Positions 29,101 through 38,100 of a stretch of DNA of 64,000 nucleotides are shown one piece after another. This DNA comes from Limnoperna fortunei (Eukaryota > Mollusca > Bivalvia > Mytilida > Modiolidae). The DNA lies in assembly GCA_944474755.1 (NCBI GenBank), contig OX104125.1, positions 45,023,599 to 45,087,598 of the forward strand. The letters run 5' to 3'. Made by a program: the position numbers and the translations under genes. Position 1 is the first letter of the stretch. Every line of letters begins with the position of its first letter. The notes under the pieces are model-generated. The model saw only the letters and a program-made list of their open reading frames with translations, was not told the origin of the DNA and made no database searches.

Positions 29101-32100
29101 CCGATATCTAGTTCTCCTTGCATTAAGACAAAATCGTCGGTCAAAAATCGAGCACACGTCGCTGACAGCACTGCGTTTTGCAAAATAGAAACAGGAAAAC
29201 ACAGACAACTGCGATTATTTTAATAAGAATGTACCTACACCCACCAAAATAGAAATACCCTCAACCTCCCCTACCAAGGAAAAAAAATAACCTGCGTTCC
29301 GACCCCCCTGTACATTTTTTCCTGGAAAAGCCCTTACATTAAAAAAAACAAATCAAGAGTTGTATAAATAGTGGACAAGTATAACAGCTTAAGTTTATTT
29401 ATTTATTTTTTAATAATTCTATATATGCTGTAATTTATTTATATTAAGTGCTTTGATTGGATAAAAACACTTAAATGGCGTAACCTCAGATAATTTATAT
29501 ATTGATATTTCCTCTGAGCGGACTACTTTCAGTATCCAATGTAAACAAGATGGCATCCTCCTAGCGTATCGTTAGGGAGAGGGGACAATGTTTTCTCTGC
29601 CACAATATTTCCAATTAAATCGACTGAGGTTTCAAATAAAATATAATATATATATACAGTTTAGTGTTTCATTTTGTTTTTTTCCTATTAAGAATATCTA
29701 CAGAACCGTGATTCCTTTGGTACTATATTTTGCATATCCCTACGCTTACCGGCCTAGGTATGTTTTAAGGTCTAGGGTTTCGGTAACTGTTTTTGCAATT
29801 TAAAAAATAGCAACGATTATTTCACAGAATTATAAGGATTAAACACTCGGTTTTAGGAATCAATGTGTGAATCCCAGTGTTTAATCCTATAATAATTTAA
29901 TTTGCCTTGTAAGCTGAAATCTGATTGGTCAATTCAAATCGGGCAACCCATATTATAAGATATAACTGGCGTGACCTATGACCTATTCTTACGCCGTTAA
30001 AATTCAAATAGTTCCATGAAGTCATCGACGTTTTTCCTATAAAAATTGTTAAGATTTATAGTTAAAATTAAATTATAAGGAATATTTCAAATTTCTGAAC
30101 AGGTTATACGATATAATGTGGTTTGGGTCTGTTTACACCATTCATAAACCACTTCGCGGTTTATTAGGCGCAAACAGACCCAAACCATATTATGTCGTAT
30201 AACATGTTCAGAAATGTGAAATATTCCTCAATTACAAAGAAATAGTTTTTGTCTCGCCTGCGACTTTCTGGAGGCGAGACATATGTATGGGAATCAGGCG
30301 GCGGCGGTGGCGTAAACACTTGACATCTTGCTTCAAATCTTTGTAAGCCCAAGCCCTAGGTCCATCAAATTTGGTCCAGAGGTAGCTTGAGATGAGTACT
30401 TGCCAGTCAGTCACCTGACCTTGACCTCAATTTCACGGTCCAGCGACTACGTTAAAGTTTTTGGGTTACGACAGTTCCTCTGTAACTACGCATGGTAGGA
30501 TGACAATATTTGGTGTATAGGTTGCTGATGACTAGTACATGACTGTCTGGTAGGTGTTACCTGACCTTGACCTCAATTTCACGGTCCAGCGACTACGTTA
30601 AAGTTTTTGGGTTACGACAATTCCTCTGTAACCACGCATGGTAGGATGACAATATTTGGTGTATAGGTTGCTGATGACTAGTACATGACTGTCTGGTAGG
30701 TGCCACCTGACCTTCTCCTCAATTTCACGGTCCAGCGACTACGTTAAAGTTTTTGGGTTACGACAGTTCCTCTGTAACTATGCATGGTAGGATGACAATA
30801 TTTGGTGTATAGGTTGCTGATGAATAGTACATGACTGTCTGGTAGGTGTCACCTGACCTTGACCTCAATTTCACAGTCCAGCGACTACGTTAAAGTTTTT
30901 GGGTTACAACAGTTCCTCTGTAACTATGCATGGTAGGATGACAATATTTGGTGTATAGGTTGCTGATGACTAGTACATGACTGTCTGGTAGGTGTCACCT
31001 GACCTTGACCTCAATTTCACGGTCCAGCGACTACGTTAAAGTTTTTGGGTTACGACAGTTCCTCTGTAACTACACATGGTAGGATGACAATATTTGGTAT
31101 ATAGGTTGCTGATGAATAATACATGACTGTCTGGTAGGTGCCATTTGACCTTGACCTCAATTTCACGGTCCAGTGACTACGTTAAAGTTTTTAGGTTACT
31201 GCTGTTCCCCTGTAACCAAGCATGGTAGGATGACAATATTTGGTATATAGGTTGCTGATGAATAGTAAATGATTGTCTGGTAGGTGTCACCTGACCTTGA
31301 CCTCAATTTAACGGTTCAGCGACTTCGTTAAAGTTTTTGTATTAGGACAGTTCCTCTGTAACTATGCATAGTATGGTGACAATAATTGGTATACAGGCCG
31401 CTGCTCATAATTAATGCTATTTACGTAATGCTTATGACGAAATTTATTTTCGTTACTGATGCGGAATTCAGGCGAGACGTTTTTCTGTGTCCACACTTGT
31501 TCTATAAATAATGGCTCATATGGCTATAAAATAATCAATTTAATGCATGAATGACCTCAACAGCAGTTCAATAAGGGGCCTCTGTGGCCGAGTTGTTAAG
31601 GTAGGTCATTTATTATTGATCACGTTGTCTGTCAACACTTATATTGCAGGTTCGATTCTCACTCTGGGCAGGATGCACTTGACTCTAATCTTTGTTGACA
31701 AGGATTGCCAGTTTTCCTACCAGAAGTCGGGGTTTTCTACATGTACTCTGGCTTCCTCCCCCCAATAAAAAATGGATGCCATGATATAGCTGAAAAATTG
31801 CTGAAAGTGGCATTAAACACCATTCAAACAAACAAACAAACAATCAGTTTAATAAATGGATAACTGTTCACCTTTCTTAACATATACTTTGTTAAATTCT
31901 TAATTTTGTGGTTTGTCCTTTCTTTAAAAATTTCACGAAAAATGGTATTCCATGAATACAACATGAAACCACAGTAAGCGGTCAATGTTTTCCTTTTATA
32001 TAAAAAACAGAAAACTGTATAAACATGCTTTAAACCATGATAAATGATAAAATCATTTCAGTTGGGCTGAATACGATGTGTTGGTTCGGGAAACAACAAA

Positions 32101-35100
32101 ATAATTTATTTTACAGTTAGCCTTATAATTGTTGTACATTTTTTGCTAATTAATGACTTTTTTGCTTACAGATTATTCCGATGCCTGTGTTATTTGGTGT
32201 TTTTCTCTACATGGGTGTGTCGTCTTTAAAAGGGATGCAAATTGCTCATCGAATAATGATAATATTTATGCCAGGAAAATATCAGCCAGACTACATGTTT
32301 CTACGACACGTTCCCGTTGGTCGTGTTCATTTGTTTACCTTTATTCAAGTCATGTGCTTGGCGTTGCTATGGACTGTGAAAACAATTAAAGAAATATCAA
32401 TAGTTTTCCCATTAATGGTGAGTTTTTTCTACTTCAAAGGTGAAATATAAAGGTCCATGTGAAGCAATTGCCATCACTTGGTGTCTGTCATCTGTCATAT
32501 GTAAACTTTCACATTTTCATCTTCTTCTTTGGAACTACTTGATAGAAATCATAAAACTTAGCAAAAATGTTTCTTACAAATTCTTTTTTCAGTGTTGTAC
32601 CTTTTTTTGAGTGGCCTTAAAAAACATTCAATCAATCAATAAAGTTCTGTTTGATAACAAACGTGAACGTCATGATAAATTTCTTTTTCTGACTAAATGA
32701 AGTTTAAAAAAACTCTCAACTGCTGATTGAATTGAAACTATATGTGGCAGATAGTGTTGTAACATTTACTAAAGTATTAAATTGCCCTAAATGAGATAAA
32801 AATTTATTTAGAAAGCTTCATGTGTGAATTTAGTCAAAGTTAAAAATGTATGTTCAAAATTTGAGATAACAGACAAATGGCCAAAATTACTTACAGACTA
32901 ATTTAAACAGTTGTGTTTTCTTCTGGTCATTCATAGAGGGTAAATCAGTTTCTGGAAATGAAAAGACAAAACTATATAAGTTGCATTATGGTAGATACAA
33001 GCTCATGATGGTGGCCAAAAAGATATAAATTATCTTTGTTTGCATTTTAAGGTATTGGCCATGGTTTTTGTAAGAAAGGCCATGGACAACTTGTTCACTC
33101 AAGAGGAGCTGGCATGGTTAGACGACATTATGCCGGAGTCGCACCACAGGTCTAAAGAGGATGCCGAAAGACAGAAAGAAGAAGAGGCAAGTGACAACAT
33201 GGCAAACTTAGTTTAACCCGAGAGTTAATTGTGGAGGTTATTGAAGGAAAAATTTATATAAAAATTTTTGGAGACATGGAATATAAAAATTAAGAGAAAC
33301 TTAAAACTGTGTACATTTAATCTTTGTCATTTGACCTTGTTTAACCGGAGAGTTAATCATGACAGTTTATTGAGGGAAAAATTTATATAAAAATTTTTGG
33401 AGACATGGAATTTAAAAATTAAGAGAAATGAGAGGGAGACTGTCATTTCAGAGGGTTAGTATAAAGAAGGGATAGGAAATGTCTTTATAGAGAGCAGTGT
33501 AAACAAGGGGCACCACCATTATAGACGGGGTGTTTTAACAAGAGTAAGTTTAAAGAGGTATAATTGCCACCATGATAAACCAGGGTTTATAAATTTTCCC
33601 TATAGTGCCCCGGGTAATATTTATACACCTGTTTTGGAGGGGAGATAAATCATACACACTTTGTCAGTGAAGTTACGTTTAATTAATGTGATTTTTAAGA
33701 TCGAGCGCATTATTCACGCTATTGAAAACATAGCAGTATTTTTATTGAATTTACACTATGTAATCAATTTACAGTTAGATGTTCAGGTTGATGGAGACAG
33801 CAAGGGAAGCGTCGGGGAGGGGGTTGGAGGTGATTACACCTGTTGTTTGTTGCCTTGATTGTATATTTACTGCCACACTGTTAGAGTAAAGATATACTAG
33901 CGATTTAGCTAGCGCTTGCCACTTTCGCAATTGGGAATCCTTTTCAGAAATGAGGAAAATATTTGGAACGTAATTCACCATTTAAAATTTAGAAATTTAA
34001 ACATTTTCATAGTCATAATCGGCACAGGTAAATCCAAACATCCTACTTAAGGTACAGGTTTATGTCCCAAGGCAATCAAAGTAATTATATAATAGACATG
34101 TCACCAGAAAATTAATCAATTAATGTGTACACACTGTCAAATGAGGGGCCTCGGTGGCCGAGTGGTTAAAGTAGTTAGTCTACTATTGATCACATGGTCT
34201 GTCAACAATGAGGTCACTGGTTCAAGTCTCACTGCAGGCAGCGTGCACTCTACTCCAAGCTCAATTGGCAAAGATTGCCAGTTTTCCTACCGCAGGTCGG
34301 GTTTTCTGTGGGAACTCCGGCTTCCTCCCCCAATAAAACTGGACACCATTATATAGCTGAAAAACTGTCACATGGGATCAAGCATATGTCATAGGTACAA
34401 AAGCTTCATCTAATTTGTACTTTTTTAGTCAGCAACAGAGGGAAGATGGCTTTAAGTTTATATACATTATATTTTTACATTCTTTTGCAGGAAGGTCGGG
34501 GGTTTTCTCTGGGTACTCTGGCTTCCTCCCCCAATAAAAACTGGACGCCATGATATAGCTGAAAAATTGCTGAAATTGGCGTTAAACATCATCAATCAAA
34601 TCAATCAATCAATCTTTTGCAGGAGAAGGCAGCTGAGCAACAGAGGGAAGATGCCTTACGCTTTTTGGATGATTTGAACTCATCTGGTCATGTACAGATC
34701 CCCTTAACGGGAGGCAATATATCGCATATCCCCATGGAGACAATAACGTTGAGAAATGAGGTCAATATATCAGATGAGGTGTCAAAGACAGGAATTTGGA
34801 AAAATTTAACTGCCAAAGATTCGTCAGAAAAAATTAAGTTCAGGTATGCAGATATTATTTTTTCATTCCGGTTATTTTTGTGTTATTACATTTTATTTTT
34901 TGCTTTGTTCAAGTTAAACTCCATATATCAAACTGTTTAAATGTGTCTCCAATGGTTGGAGCAATATACAGTGAAGATTTTATTATAATGCTATGTTCTT
35001 TTATTGCAATGCTCAGACAAGGATGGCATGTTCAGTTAGTTATTAATAAATATATGTGGTAAAGAAATGATGCAGTTATCAGAAGTTATCAACCAGTTTA

Positions 35101-38100
35101 TGGTCCAGCCAGGGGCTGTGGTGGCGGAGTGCTTAAGGTAGTTCATTTACTACTGATCACTTGGTTGTCAGCACTGAGGTTGGGGTTTGAGTCTCACTGC
35201 AGGCAAGGTGTACTGGACTTTTAATTGGCAAGGATTGCCAGTTTTCCTACCACAGGTCCCGGGTTTTCTCCCGGTACTCCTGTTTCCTCGCCCGATATAA
35301 CTGGTCGCTGTGATATAGCTGAAAAATTGCTAAAAGTTGCATTAAACATCATTCAAACAACCAAATTTGTCTGCTAAATCTCCCCTTTTTCATCCAAAAA
35401 TCTACCCTTTAGCCTTGTATCGTGATCATGTATATTAAAATATTATTTTAGAAAAGAGGCTCATCTCCATGACAAAGAGTAAGTATTATATATATATTCC
35501 TATTGTGTATTCTGCTTTATTACACCTGCTTATAATTAGAGGTCATCACAGGTTTTAATTACCTGTGCTAGTTAAATTGAGGGTATAAAAGTTTTTTATG
35601 TGTGCTCACATGTGTGTGCTAGCTAGTTAAATTTAGGATCTAACAGGTTTTTAATTATGTGTGCTGGTAAGTTAAATTGAGGATCTAACAGGTTTTTAAT
35701 TATGTTTGAGGATCTAACAGGTCTTAATTAAACGTGCTTGGTAGTTAAATTGAGTATCTAACAGGTTCTAAATACATGTGCAGGGTAGGTAAATTGAGGA
35801 TCTAATGAGTTTTTGTTCAGTGCTGTAAGTTCATAGATATATCAGGATACATAATCTGAATTACAAATAGTGCTGCCATCTACCACTTGTCTGATATTCA
35901 TAAATCCGCACAAGCTTTTACTGCTTCTCTCATTAAGACAGGTTTTATACTGTTAGCAGTCTGTCAGTTGGGAGAGGGCACATAGTAACAAAACTTCTAA
36001 CTCGTCTCACACTCATTGCACTCTTTTGCCTCGTCATAAAGTGTAAGTGGAGCCAAATCCTTTCAAAAAACTGTGAACTAGGTAAAGTGGACGTTGGTGG
36101 ACATTTTGGGGATAAACCTGTGGTTCTGCTCCATAACAAGTGCTGCTGTGACACTGACTATCAGATACTCGTCAACAGTAGAGAACAATTTTTACCAAAC
36201 ATTTGTTTGATTTAGATATAATAAAAGTTGACAAAAGTATGCCTGCTTCATGATGTGAGCCCAGCCACACTAAAAAATGAATCAATTTTATATGCATAAA
36301 AAAAGTTAATACTGGAAAACAATGCATTTAGTGAAACCTAAAAAAAATTAAGTGACAGATTGTATTAAAAGAGGTAGGCATCTGTTTGTAAATCATTTAG
36401 TATGCATGGCTGTTTCCATGGTTACTAGCTTAGGTCATGCATTCCTGTTTGTAAACAGTGTGACCATTAGTATAATGCTTGTTTGTTGTAGTATCATTGC
36501 TATCTACAGCTATCAAAAGTCTCGATAAAATGTCTCTGAAATCTTAATTACCTCCCTTGAACTGAACAAGTAAGTTTTATGTTTTGTGCAAAATTTACCA
36601 CTGGTAGTTAGTTAGACCACTTTTTGTGAAACGGATGCCAGATATTTTATTTCCGCATTATTACACTACATGTAAGGTAATTTTGCATAATTTAAGCTCC
36701 CTCTAATGAAAGTTGTTGATATGCACATTTTCTGTCTGTTTGTCTGTCCATCTGTCAGACCTCGGGTGACTTCGCATCTTAATGAAATTTGGCTCACAGT
36801 TGCAACATGAAAAGATTTCATGCTTGATTGAAAAGGAGGGTATATGTTCCAAGCGGGACATCAGTGTTGCCGACACACATTTTCTTGTTGAGGTATCAGT
36901 GATTCAAAGTGTGGATCAGACTGGATTCTTTGGATTTATCGTAGGTCTGGTATAGACTGTTTTCGTCTAAGAAAAGCCAAGAAAAAATCATGAATTTCTT
37001 TATTTTAGTATTTTGTAAAGTGTACAAAAATTAACAATCGGCTAGATACTGAAAACGAAAATAACACACAAACAAGCAAACAAATACTTTTTTTTGTCAA
37101 TTAAGACACACAGATTAAAGCAGTTTAATTATGTATTGTAGACGAAACATGGTTGCAATGATTATTAAACTAATGTAATAAAAAATTAGAATGTAAAGAT
37201 AATGGGGACATTTAGTTTTACAAAAAAAATGTAACATAATGCTCATAGATATTTTCCCCGACATATTAGATAAGATAAACGAAGATGCATTGTTTTCAAA
37301 TGTGTTTATATACCCCCGCAAACTTGTTTGGGGGATATATAGGAATCACCCTGTCTGTCTGTCTGTCCATCTGTCCACATCCCTTGTAAGCACAACTCCT
37401 CCTAAACTGCTTGAGGAAATTTAATGAAACTTAGCATAAAGGAAGTACATTATATGTAGATGTTCATGAAGGATTTTTATTGACCTCGAATATCGTTAAG
37501 GGGAAATAATTGGACTTGAAAGCTAAGCGGGGGTATCCCTTTGTGAGCATGCTCACAGTCCACACTTGTTAATAATGTATTCCTTGTTATATGTTTGTCT
37601 AATTATAACCTACCAGGATCTTCTGAAGACATTAACCAAACTAATTTTAATTTACTATCTACATTATTTAATTCTTGTATGTTCTTTTATATCACTTGTT
37701 ATTTTATAATGCTTGACAATCTTTTAGAAAGTGCACTTCTTCATCTATATCATTTATACACAGCTGACCAATTTTATCTTCATGCAACATTTAAACCAAT
37801 ATATCTTCCTTTTTTATTTCTTATTTATCTGTACTTATTCTAAATTTTCTAGGGGCCTCGGTGGCCAAGTGGTTAAGGTAGTTCATCTACTATTGATCAC
37901 GTGGTCTGTCAACATTGTGGTTGCCAAGTTGAGTATCACTGGGGGCATGGTGTACTCAACTCCATTCTTAATTGACAAGGATTGACAGTTTTCCTACTGT
38001 ACGTCAGGGGTTTTCTACAGGTTCTCTTGCTTCCTCCCCGAATAAACACTGTATGCCATGATATAGCTGAAAAATTCCTGAAAGTGGCGTTAAACGCCAT

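Noticed and set aside
31574..31660. Functional tRNA-Leu/Ser gene (also at 34144, 35111, 37852)
   Set aside because: A- and B-box-like motifs occur, but the cloverleaf is not complete and each is followed by the same SINE body and tail.
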